Positions 32,776 to 44,759 of a stretch of DNA of 64,000 bases are shown here, one piece after another (positions within the stretch are counted from its first letter, which is position 1; the number at the start of each line of letters is the position of its first letter). This DNA is from Eopsaltria australis (lineage: Eukaryota; Chordata; Aves; Passeriformes; Petroicidae): assembly GCA_034509425.1 (NCBI GenBank), contig JAVTVJ010011652.1, positions 7,682,001-7,746,000 on the forward strand. Direction: 5' to 3'. Below the pieces are notes generated by a model. It had not been told where the DNA came from and searched no databases. It was given only the letters and a program-made list of their open reading frames with translations. Both the position numbers and the translations under genes were made by a program.

Positions 32776-35700
32776 CACGAAGTTTGGTTAGGCAAAGGGC
32801 TTCTTAAATAGTCTTATGAAGATACAAGATGTGTGGTGGCCTCAACATTCTCAGTATCCTATAATGGCTTGTGATATACAAAAAGGTAATGAGAGGAAGA
32901 AAATAAAATTATTCTATAGTTGTATATCATCTCTAGAAGTAAGGCAGGAATGTAAGGCAGTTTTCAGAGATCACCTCTTTAAGAGGTGCCTAATGAAGAA
33001 AAAAACCAAATGGTCATCTTTGGTTGGTCACTGGAAATACTCCAAGTTCTGATGCCTGGGCCATAAATGAGATTAAATATAAAGTTATGTTGTTTTCTTC
33101 TTCATTTTCAGTGCTAGCAGCTACTGAGGTAGCAGAAAGAATAACTTGAGACAAAAAGTTAAATGGTAGAGGAAACTTCATAGTCTGGTCTCATTTAAAA
33201 TTCACTTCACACTCTAAAAATATTTTAAGTGGGGATCAGAAAGTATTTCCTGGCATACAAACATTGAGTGGATATGTTTGTCAAGTGAATGTGTTCATCC
33301 ATTATTTTGTTTTCGATGGATTTTACTGTGTTGGTAGTTTGTTTGTATTATGAAAAATGTTAATTAAAGATACTTATTTTCTATTATAAGGAGAGTAATT
33401 TATACCTGGAAATTTTTAAGTATTCTATGATGGGATTCCACTAACTTTTTTTCATCTGTATGGGTTGTCATATATTCTTGTCATATTCATTTTCTCAGTG
33501 ATTACTGCAACAGTATTTAGGGTCACATTTAAGACCAGCAAAACCAGCAAGCTGAGCAACTTGATTGTTTGTATAAAAAATTTCATGCTAAATTCATCAA
33601 TGCAGGTGGAATAGGCTATTTTCTCACTTCCTTGTCTGCTTATATTGTGTCATCTTAAACTCTGTGCCTGCTGGTGAGATTTGTGTAATATTTAACTGTG
33701 CTCAGTAGCAAGCTTAACTGGTATTTCCAATACTGAGTATTTTCTTCAGTCTTCCTAATTTCTTCCTTACAATTCAGGAGATGCTCAGCAAGACATATTC
33801 TTTATACATTTTAAGTGATTTTGCACAGAAGGGCTGAATCCACTGTGTGTTCAGCTGTGGAAGCTGAAAATTAATTGTAGCATAGCAGTGTCCAGTGGCT
33901 GCAGCTAAAGAGTAAGTGCTCAAAATACAATTAATAAGCAATCAAACATGAAGCTGTTTCCCTGACAGGATACTGATTAGTGCTGTGAAAAACTTCTTGA
34001 TACCACAGAAATGGTTGAAAATAAACATCCTGGGAATTGCATTAAATATTTCCTGCCTATTAAACAACAGAGCTTTCTAATGCCACTTTTTCTGAGGTGC
34101 TGGGGAACTCTAGTGTTGGACAAATGCTTGCAGAAAGAGAAGGCTGAAGCTCAGAAATTTGCCGGGGGTCATGGACTGGAGGAATTTGTGTGGGGTCATA
34201 TGGTACACTGATAATAGAAGGCAGAATACAAAGAAACCAGTTCTTCTAATAGCTACCCTTGTGCTTCTGACCATGGTTTGGTTAATTTTACAATTGGCTA
34301 GCCACCTGTTAAGATAACCCATTTTATCATTAAACAAAATTAATTTTAAAAATGGCTTGAAACTGTCTGATTTTAATGGGATCTGAATATTCTTAGTTTT
34401 AATCTGCCTCATGAGGCTTGTCTTTCTTCTGGGAAGTACATTGTTACATCATTAAAATATCATCCCCTACTGAGAGAGAAATCGGTCCCATTCACTAAAT
34501 GGCAATGCTGAAACAATGACAAGTATTTCTAAAAACTGCATTAAAATTCATTTTTTTTCTCTTTGATGTTCAAGTTCCATGGTCCCATTAACCAATGGGT
34601 GCTCAGCCTATTTGCTGCTGTGCGTGCACAGTCAGATTAGTTAGCTGGGATGGCAGAAGGGTTCAGAAGCAGACATGATGACTTATAGTTTTAAATCTTT
34701 AAAATTATTTCACTTTTCCATTATAATTTTGCTTGGAAACAAATGATCGATCATAATTTTGCACTCTCTAGCTGCTTCTAGTCTTCCTCTCTACTAAAAA
34801 TTGAGAAACATCTGATTTAATTTTCCTTCCCCCACTGCTAAAACAGGGTCTTGTGCAGTCATTTTGATGAGAGCAACAGAAAGGAGAGAATGAGGAAGAA
34901 TGGGAAAGCTCAGCAAGGGGTCTTTTAGCCTTCTTCAGGGAAGGACAGAAGTGTTTACAGTCTGTGGGCAGGAGCCATGCAGCCTCTTGGCAGAATCCAT
35001 TGGAGTAACCAGTTTGGACTAGAAGCAGCAAAATGCCTAATGCTGGTTTAATTTGCTTCATCCGATGGTGAGAAGGGAAAGGTTGCAGGGGCATAGTACA
35101 AAGGGATGAAGCAGTTCTTAAGTGCAGGTGTATGTGAGCAGAACAATAATAAAAGTGTGTTCTTCTAACTATAGTCTAGATGAACCTATCTTCTTCAGAA
35201 GCACCTGGAGCAAACCAGGTCTGAAGAAGATGGTTGAGAGGAAATTTGGAAAACACCAGCCAGTGGAGGACTCTGGTGTGAATTTTGTCAGCTGGTTTTA
35301 TGCCTACACGGGATTTTTCTGTTTGCAGGAATACTCTCTCATGATATTTCCATCTTATGACATAGTTATTCTTACAGATTTGAGGGGGTTCTTTTTCCCC
35401 AAATATAGTGGGATGGATGAAACACTGTAGAGAGAGGTGATGGCAGTCTTTGCTTGGATACTAATCAGGGCTGGACTATATGCTGACTAGGAAAGAGTCT
35501 GAATGTTTCCATGGTTGCCCATACAGCAACCAGAACAGTCTCTAGTTGTTTCAGAGAAAAATGGTCCATCATGAAAGTCTGTCATACAATGTGGTCAGTC
35601 TCCTGCTCTACACACATCATTTGTAATTTATTGTGAGAGCAATGCAGAATGGAGCAGTGTTTATGTGGGAGCTGCTTTTAGTTTATGGATAGTTGGCCTT

Positions 35701-36594
35701 GAATTCTGTCTATTAGGAAGATGTTGGCGATTCTCCAGGGGGGTTGTTCATTGGGTCTGCTCAATGCCCTTCCTTCTTACATGCCAAAACTCTCAGCATG
35801 ATTGAGAACTGCAGCCAGCTATCATTCATCTCCTGCAAATTAGAACAATGAGAAGGGGGTGTAGTCTCAAGGAACGATGGATCGATCTTGTTTTAGAAGA
35901 TGAGTCTTGGAAGCATCTCAACAGAAAGAAATCCAAATAATGTTAACAGCCTCTTCAAATATGACAGAAGGTGTTTCCTGTTGGTAATATATTCAAAAGG
36001 ACAAAAATCTGCATTCCCTTTTCTTTTTGTAACTTTTTCCTTTTTATTTTTCCTTCTCTTGACTAGGATGACTCCAGTGATGTGTATTGCTCTAGTACTT
36101 TGTTACTGCTGTTGTTATAAGCAAGCATAAATACCCCACAAGTTTTTTACTGACAAGAAAATATTCCTATATATCTATAATCTCACTGACCTTAAAATAA
36201 GAATTTATGCAGAGATGATAAAAGGCCCGTCAGTGAGAAGACACATCTTGGTGTTGAATTGGCATAGGTCTTGTGAAGCATGGGTTCAAGTCTGATGTTG
36301 GTAGCCAATGTACTCTCTAAAGCTTTTGTAAACTACTGAAAGCAGTTACTGAGTGGAATTCTCTTTGCTGTGCCACTGCAGAGCTATTCCAAATTTGAAT
36401 ACTTTAAAAGTCAGAATCCTAGTTCTTATTTTCCTGCTTCACTCCATTCATGGCTAATTCATTCTCATTTGTTCATATGCCAGTGTCCTTGAGCTTAAAC
36501 AGCTCTGCTTGTTCCCCTGTGTTCATCTGCAGATATTTGTGGAGAGCAATCATGTTGTGCTCTGAGCTGGATCTGGTCTGGCTAAACCAGCATT

Positions 36595-37130
36595 CTTTAA
36601 TTTATTTTTCCTTCTGTTGTAAGACATTTCCTGGAACTTTTGATCATCTTAGTAGACCTTTTTAAACAGCTGCAAAATTTGATTAGTCTCCCTGAAACAC
36701 GAATGACCAGAGCTATACAGAACATTCCAGGAAATATTTTCAGGATTCTCTGTACTAAAGCAGTGATCCTAATTCCTCTCTTCTGGAAATTTTTACTTTA
36801 TACACTGTCCTATAGTGGTATTTGTCATGACCGTGGCCACATTTTATGCGTGAGCCATCATTATCTAATGAGTAACATATCCCAGGGCCTCTTTCCCTCT
36901 TCTCAGTTACTGAGTTCCTAATTTATAATGGAAATAATGTTACTTTTTGATTTATATGCATCATGGGTCAGTTCTGTTACCAAATCTTCAAGATGCTTTG
37001 TCCTAGATATTTGATGCCTCTTTAATTTCATTAGCACATCGGTAATTCTTGGGTTTTTCTAGCCATTAGTGAGAATATTTAACATTAATTTCAAGAGTAA
37101 TAATAGATTTCAACAAGGATCATTCTCTGT
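36595..37130 (-). mobile_element. Ancient CR1-type LINE fragment in intron 1
   Basis: The + strand has weak but ordered similarity to the antisense of the old CR1 3' region: CTTTTGATCATCTTAGTAG, then a CAAAATTTGATTAGTCTCCC block, CCAGAGCTATACAGAACATT, and further on GAGAATATTTAACATTAATT. The order agrees with one element over at least 300 bp, with strong divergence. The right boundary is uncertain and could reach about 37.35 kb. Confidence 0.5.
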
Positions 37131-39984
37131 ACAGCCTGATGGTTCCTTTTTCAAAGTTGCCTGTGATGATCTCCATTTTTTAGTTTCTTAGCCTCCTTAT
37201 AACTCTGGTATTAATCCTAATCCTCTTCATTTTAACTAGTAACTTCCTACATGTCATCTATCGAATGCTTAACTACTTCTAATTTGTCTGGACTTCAGTG
37301 ATCTTCTTAAAGAAGAAGATTGGGTTAGTCTAGCACTAATTCTCATTTGTTCTAAATTGGGAGTAGATTTACTTAGCCTCCCAGGGTGACTGTTTCATTT
37401 TGGCAATAGTTACCAGTACTCATTCTCAGTAGATTTCCTTTCCTGGGAGACAGGACATGCTGTTTGTGTTATGGGTTTGGTTTTTTCTATTCTGGCCAGC
37501 CATTTCTGCAACATTTTAGATTCATTCTGGTTAGAATTACAGATGGTTGTCCTGCATGAGGATCCTACCAGGGGCTGTCCATTAGGAGTCTTCAGCTGCT
37601 GCTGTTGTCCCTGCTTCTTTCTGGCATTGTAGTCCTCCAAGACAGCTGGTGGTGCTTTGGTGTTTCTTGGTTGAAGGAGGAGTTTGCTCCAGTTAAGCCA
37701 AGCAAAGGAACATTGGCATCCTATGCCAGGAATTGAGAACTGTCATGGAGCTGGACTTGGTACAGGTTATTTACATAAGGAAAAGACATTTAATATATTT
37801 TGGTAAGTTTTTGAGGCAATTAGTTACGGATTCCAAGTTACTTCGGATGGGTGAAAAGGTCCTGCATTGTAATTGTAGCAGAGTGCTTTGTAAGGGAAAT
37901 GTATTGGGACAGAATGGCCATTCCTGCAAAAAGGAACTGTTCTGGTTACTTTATTGAACAGGAAAATGTTTGGCTAGTGCTGGAGCCTGCTCAGAAGACA
38001 AGAGCTCAGTAGCTAAGCAGAAAATTTGGTTGAGTGCTGGAGTCTGCTCTTGAAAGTGTTTCCTTCTCTAGAAAAAAAGTGGTATTCCTTTTACAAATTT
38101 GTCTGCTTAATGTGTGATCTGCAGATTTCCTTTCAGAATAGCTGGCACAGACCTGTAACCCATCTCTCCTGCATGCTTTTTTGTCTGCTACCTAAAATTT
38201 AGCAGATTGGGAAGATGGAAGTTAATACTATAGGTTCTTATGCTGATTATGGAGATTGTAGTTTTCCAGACTTAATTTGCTTTACCTTGGCTGTATTTTT
38301 TTAAAATACAGGACTTTCTATTCCTGATGCTCTGAATTTCAGTGAAAAATTAGAATCCAGGTGAGCTCTCTGACTTTTCTATGGACTTACAAAAAAGAGA
38401 CAAGGTACTTGGAAGGCAGCAGCTTCATTTTGTTTGATCTCTGGACAAGCTTCCAGCTGCTGTTTTATACATAAATGCTTGCACTGTGGATGTCACTGTT
38501 CTTGCTGGATACTTACCTGGCACAAATTCAGAAAGTAGCACGAGAAATGGTCTTCACCACAGATCTTTCAGTCTTGAAGGAGGCTGGATATAGCACTTGA
38601 ATTTCGTACTTAAAATGTCAAATGGTTGTGAAATCAAGCATGGGCACAAAGCGAATCTCCACACTGCTAGAGTAAGCATGTTTGTAGATCTTGCTGTTAC
38701 TTTGTTCAGAGATTAATGGAGTGCTGTCATGGGTCTCCATTTGGTTTTCATATACTATAGCTTAGTATTCTTGTGAGCCCTAAAGAAGGTATCCAGGTGT
38801 TTCATGTTACAGAAGTAGTTTACCTGGTTGCTGCTGCTCCTGCAGGACATAAAAAACCTTGCATCTATTTATCTGTCAAGGAGTATAAATAGACACTCTG
38901 CAGTGGGAGCTGGTTTTGAGCAGATCTCAGTTGACGAACTCAGGCAGATTCATTAAAGAACTGGAGTAGCCATGTTCCCCACGTGCGGTGAACTCATTAA
39001 GTTCCCAGGCAGTCGGAGCCTACTGTTCGAGAGCACTGTGTCCTTCTGAAGGAGTTGGTGTCAAACTGTGAGACCTGACATTCAGCTGGCTTAGTGTTTG
39101 TTCATTCTTTATACAAAATCTCACAAAGGATGCACTTAAATATTGGCAACTTAAGCTTTTAGGATCAGATAGCTCATGGGTTTTTCTCCTAATAACAATG
39201 AAAGATTTTGAAATTATGTGTTTGGTTTTGTTGAATTGGAGTCCACAGATCTAACTGTGCCTTATTTTGAGTCTTGCTTTGGGCAGTAGAGTCAGAGATC
39301 TGTTTGGTCTATGAAGTTGTGTATTCTGTAATAGGAATTCAGTTTATTGCTGTAATGGATGCAAACTCATTACAAGTTCTAGGCCACAGGGGATACTTTC
39401 CTTTGCTGTGGAAGTCATCTCAGCCGGACAATCTTCAGTGCAACTGGCCATGCCCTTCCATGTCAGTGACTGACAGATCTAATTCTGCTTTTGTAGCCGA
39501 GAGCCTGTTAGTTAATGGAGTCGTGAATATTGTTACTCAGAGGCAACCTTCAGAGTATTAAAATGCATTATTCCCGTTCTTCACTTGATATTTATCAAAT
39601 AAGGTGTTATATCTAATTAATTCAATGCTATTGTCAAATAAATACTGTGTGTAGATCATGACTTAAAAGAAATGGTAATATAAGTAGCTTCATTATTGCT
39701 TTGCAGTGATGGAGAGAGATGGGTTTAGTTTGCTTGTTTAAATACTATGTGATGGAAACCCAGAGTGGATGTCTTCTCTGAGGGAACAGCAAGCATTATG
39801 GGTGATATGATCAGATTAATAAGATCCTCAGTACATATATATTTCATATAGGTCTCAACTTTTTTCCCCCCCTCATTTCTTCCTACATGGAAGCAAATGA
39901 AATGCAGAAGCAACAGTACTGCCCTGGAAGTACCATAGTAGGTTTCCTTTTATAATTATCATTCTTGACGTATTTATCCTTTCT

Positions 39985-40180
39985 TATAGAAGTGAAGATG
40001 CAGATATTTAAGAACCCTTCTTGCACAAAAAAGCCCAATTTCCGCTCAGTACTTAATTAGCACTTGTTTATGACACAGCATCTGATTTGATTTTCGAAAC
40101 AAATTGCACAGTAAAGAGGCTGATATTTAAACTGTATAGTAACCACAGCTCCAGCTGTGACTCAAATCTTGTAAGCCTTC
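39985..40180. promoter_or_regulatory. Candidate conserved noncoding element in intron 1
   Basis: AATTTCCGCTCAG, GTACTTAATTAGCAC, GATTTTCGAAAC and a CCACAGCTCCAGCTGTGACT E-box palindrome lie in one 200-bp block free of repeats and coding frames. Confidence 0.3.
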
Positions 40181-42224
40181 AGGGGTTGTGTTTAGGCTTA
40201 GAAAATAGGAACTCAGGCCTGTAATTAAATGTCCTCTGAAAATCAGCCTTTGTAGAGAAGTGGAGAGGGTACCACTGAATTTTAAATTACTGACTTGTTC
40301 TCAAGAATCATTCTGTTGTTCTGGGCCTTGCTAGGGACTGCAGAAATCAAAGATTAAAAATGGAAGAGTAGATTACTGAAGGAAAAAAGTCAGGAGTTGC
40401 AGACAAAGCGATGAGCAAAGTAAGCTATTTTGGATCCCCAGTTTTTAGACAGATGCAATATATATAATTTTAATATATGGCTAACATATAGATAACAAGT
40501 TCTGTGGACACTAGAAAGACTAGAGAGAGAGTAAAGATTTCATACACAGTAGAATTGCATTTCAGAACTGTAAGTTGCTGATGACTGTGGAATAAGCCAT
40601 CTGTGGTAATGGAAGGCTCATTTTTAAAGCAAGGCCTCAATAATAAACATGAAATGTCTTGGAAAAGGAAGTAGACTAGGTTATATTACAAATTAGTCAC
40701 TCACCTACATCAAAATGTGAAATATTCACAAAATAGCATGATAGAAATTAGCAGTTAGAGTGCTTTCAGAGTTACTTTTTGAGGAAAGCAATCACTGTCG
40801 ATGCTATTGAAAAAGAGAGCAAAATTACCCTAGCAGCCTGACTTCTAGTCAAGGAGAATGCTGGAGCAGATGCTAAGAGAAAATACTGTGCTTATGAATG
40901 GTATTGAACCATGAGCATAAATGATGTGTGTTCATGAAAACACAAGAATGAGTAGGTCTTGCTGGGCAATTAATTGTATTGCTGGTGGAATTGCTTTGAA
41001 TGGATCATAATCATGGAAGATTTTCGTGTTGATTTATAAATTAATACAGCTTTCAAACAAGACATTTTTCTGTGTTCCACATCTTTTTAAGGCTGGGGGA
41101 AGAGGGGCAATTTTATTTTTTTTTTTAAATTGACAGTCCTCTTACAGTCCTGTCTGCTGTCATTAGGATACTGCAATTCAGAATATTTTAACCAGATGTA
41201 ATACTTTAATTGCCTCTCTCTGCTGAAGAATGAATTCCTAAGGGTCATTTACAGTGTGCCTTGGAGAACCACAGAAATTCAGAGTTTAGGAAATTGGTTG
41301 TAAAAGTTTAGCCAATCATCAATCTGAGAAATTTTAATTAAATTATGCTTTCCTATTGTGCTTATTTGGATGTGAATGGGGGCTCACTTGTGTGAATATC
41401 TCACTTTAATGACATAAGCAGCAGTATGTGGGTAGTGACACACATACCTCGGACTGGTAAAATTTGCCTCTATGTAGTCTCATTTCTTCTTAGATGAGAG
41501 TAGGTTTATCAAATGTAGAGGAGACATACCTCATTGAGAGAATTTTGCAAATATAGTATTGAGGGATGAGTGATGGGTCGTAGTTTCTCCTATTTTTGTG
41601 TTTCACTTGTGAGCATTGATAAATAAATTGAGTTTACAGCAGCTGCTAATCTGCTGAAAGTCCTGATTGCTTTTATTACAATACTTGAGCAACTTCACTT
41701 TCAAGTCACAAATTTTGTGTTATCTTTAGTACTGGAAATACTTCTGCTGAAGAGTAATCCTGTTGCTGGCAACAAATCTGTGAATACACCTACATATTTG
41801 CAGGACCAGGGTCTTCAAACTAAATGATTCAAGTCAGTGTCTTAAATCAATTATTCAGACTGCTCTGGACTGATGGGCTAGCAAATGTTAAGCAGCCCAC
41901 TGGTCCGAAGAGCCTGACTGTTATCCTTTAATTTGGAGGTTAGGTGACAGAAAGAGATGAAGTAATTTTTCACACTTTGTTGTGAATGCGATTTGTTTCT
42001 ATCATAACAACAATTTGTTGTGTGAACTTGGGCACATCTGAGACTGGTATTCAGGTCTCTCTACTTCTGACACTGATTTCAAAAGATCAAAAGATTGTTA
42101 TTTCTTAGTGTTTATGAGGACTTTTTTTTTTTCTGGATAGATACATATTGGACTGTGTTACTTTGAAAAAGAAACTGAAGCACTTGAGCCATAAGTAAAA
42201 TGTGTTTCTGTAGTGTTCTTGCTA

Positions 42225-42365
42225 GATATGCAGCACTTCATATAGTTTCTTCCATTTCCAAAGCACATAGAAATGGTCAGGAGCTCCTCTCAGCAAACCT
42301 GTGAGGTGGGTTAAATGAGTGTTGTCCTCATTTTACAGTTGTAGAGAGACTAACCACCCATGACG
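42225..42365 (+). mobile_element. MIR-type (CORE) SINE remnant
   Basis: Reads CAGCACTTCATATAG, a CATTTCCAAAGCACAT block, AACCTGTGAGGTGGGT, then GTCCTCATTTTACAG and GTAGAGAGACT. This is the order of the amniote MIR core and downstream part. Well preserved for such an old SINE. Confidence 0.75.
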
Positions 42366-44423
42366 TTAGTGCTGAAGGAAGGATTAGGTCTTGGAGGATG
42401 ATACTTCTAGCTGTGTGAGAAGTCTCCTAAAACATAGTTTGTTAATGTGTTAAGCATTGCAAGTCCAAACACAGCAGGTGAATGCAGCAACCAGACATAC
42501 TTGACTTTAATTTATCAGCACAATGGTGGTTATTAAAATTCATGTTCAACTGAGATCATTGGCTAGGACACAAGGGCATAATCTTACTACTACTTCGAAA
42601 GATTTAAGAGGATTTAAACTCAAACTGGAGAGAAGCAAAAATAACAAGTGCTCAAAGTATACTGCAAAGTCCTGAGTGTGTACTTCTCTTTAGAGGCAAG
42701 ATTTTAGTCTGTTCTAGTTCTTATTTTATTTTCAAATTCCAAGGCTGGACTATCCACCATAGGTATGAAGGTTTGTCATTCAGCCGTAACACATTTTTTC
42801 TCTCCAGCGAATTGTGGTTTTTGGTGTTACGAGTACCAAAGTGGATGCAGTTTGTACAAACTAAATATTGTGTTGACTCAAGAAAAAGTGAGAGTAAGCT
42901 CACTTTCAGTAGAGCCGTTCTGAAAATGAGAAAGCTTTTTCCAGCCTTCAGGGAGGAGTGGTAGGGGCACACATCTGATTTGGAGGGGAAATACTGTGAG
43001 TTAAGAAGGGATTGTGAAGTAGTTTCTGGGAGTCAGAAAGATCTCTGGACTTGGTGTTTGCAGATGTTCTATCTGGTCCTGTTGCTTAGATATGATTTTA
43101 ATTTCTAAGCATCTCCATTTTTGGGGGGAGGGGGAACACTTGAATCCACTTGAATGTGGGAGAGTCTTTGAACTACAAATAAATGTCATGCCAGACAGTG
43201 TTCTGGGGCTTGTTGCATACTTTTTCCTAGCTGTAAGTTATGCTATATATCTTTTGTGCTTCTAGAGCAATTGGATGTCTTTCCTTTTCTTCAATCCAGT
43301 AAAGCATAAAAACAATAAATGGGGGGAGATTATATTTGTATGTTGATTTTAAGCATAATTTATGGCTGTGTGTGAGTATAATTTTCTGTTACCCTGGTAT
43401 TAAGGCTGCACCTCTTCAGGAATTTTCTGTAATCTCTTCATGTTGTCCAGTGTCTGGTCTGACCATGTTGATGATGGTGACTGTGAAAATAGCTTGACTC
43501 ATACCTTGACTACTGCTGTTTTGATACCATTTGCTTTTTATGTAGTGCCAAAAGCATTAATGACCATTACTCTTTGCTATTGCACCCACCACAAAGGCTG
43601 TGCTTATCCAAGTTCATTTTTGTGAAAATTAAAAAATAAACCTATATATACTGAACTGAAATGTAAAATGGTGGAAAATATAAAAATGGTGACTTTGTTA
43701 AAAAAGTGTTCCTAAAGCAGCTGATCTCAGAGCAGTAAACAAGAACTAATCTGGGGACTAAACCTTCATATGCGGCTTAAAAAAATCTGCATTGTTTAAA
43801 ATGCTCCAGAATTTAGACTTAGGTTAGCTAGGTCCCAGTGTAAAAGGAGGTCTCTCTTTATGTCTATTCTCTCCTAGCCCCGAATACACATGCCAAAAGA
43901 TGGATTTCAACTTATATCTTCTGGATACCAAGCATGGCTAAAGCAGGTTGGACTGTATTATTGTTATTCATCTCATGTGAGGGACCGTGTTGGACACCTG
44001 TGCTTGTCTCATTAGTGAAGTACATAAATGAGGGTGTAATGAAGTTACAGTGCCATGTTAGCTGATACCCCTCATAGCCATCACTGTTTTGTGTTTATGC
44101 ATGCTGTGTTTGTATAACATTTTCTCACCAGTCTGATGAATGTGCACTTCCTGTAAATAAAAGTTCAAAATGCAGTCACCTGGAAGCGAAGAGGGTCACA
44201 GTCTGAAAACAAATCTACAACAACAGCTTGAATTACAGAATTAAAATGGGCCTTCAAACACAAAGCTGCATGGTGGTGGTGCTGGTAATAATGGGGAGGC
44301 CACTGGGTTAAAACTCAAGAGAATTGCATCTAGCATCTAATTCAGATCTGCCTGGGTGAATCAAGTATGGACACTTACTCACATCACATAACAATTGTGC
44401 AGTTTGACACAGTCTGACACTGT

Positions 44424-44434
44424 GGGGAGTCCCC
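44424..44434. promoter_or_regulatory. Palindromic kappaB site
   Basis: GGGGAGTCCCC matches the NF-kappaB consensus GGGRNNYYCC on both strands, and the symmetry extends to GTGGGGAGTCCCCAC (44422-44436). It lies in BTRC intron 1. Motif presence only; occupancy is unknown. Confidence 0.5.
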
Positions 44435-44689
44435 ACTCGGAAGTGGCCTAGTGCTATATTACTCTGGCTATTATTAAAGGCCAGGCTTTAGATGTCTCAG
44501 CAGTCTGCCTCTAGCAATTGCTGTCAGCTTTTCACTTTCGTGAGTGAAAAATCCCCCTTCAGAAAAAATAGCTTAATTTACAAATGGCCTGTACAGATCT
44601 CTTCTCTGATGAACATACATATATGATGAATCTTGTATCCTTGAGAATACATGGCTTAAAGTTACTGTTTTTGTAGAAAGCCAGACTGT

Positions 44690-44759
44690 GTTGTTATGGC
44701 AACAAAAACTGGAAATATGAAAACAGCACAGATAAGCTGCATCCTGTTGTCATGGCAAC
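44690..44759. promoter_or_regulatory. Tandem pair of RFX X-box motifs
   Basis: GTTGTTATGGCAAC at 44690-44703 and GTTGTCATGGCAAC at 44746-44759, 56 bp apart start to start. Both are full-length imperfect palindromes of the RFX X-box (GTTGCCATGGCAAC) with a perfect GGCAAC half-site. Two 14-mers this close are unlikely by chance in AT-rich DNA. Confidence 0.6.

Larger units (their letters stand above)
32780..44420. other. Intron 1, central part
   Basis: Besides the listed CR1 and MIR relics and the element near 40.1 kb, nothing recognised. A stretch near 41.94-42.08 kb has faint MIR-like wording (GTGTGAACTTGGGCACATC) just before the clear MIR. Confidence 0.55.

Noticed and set aside
36270..36300. 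GGTTCAAGTCT, tRNA B-box-like
   Set aside because: No matching A box, acceptor stem or cloverleaf could be built around it.
37970..38060. TGCTGGAGCCTGCTC / TGCTGGAGTCTGCTC near-duplication
   Set aside because: A short imperfect repeat with no further structure; likely chance or a minor local duplication.
41935..42080. Weak MIR-like wording before the clear MIR at 42.23 kb
   Set aside because: Only one short block resembles the SINE and the rest does not follow the order, so not called separately.
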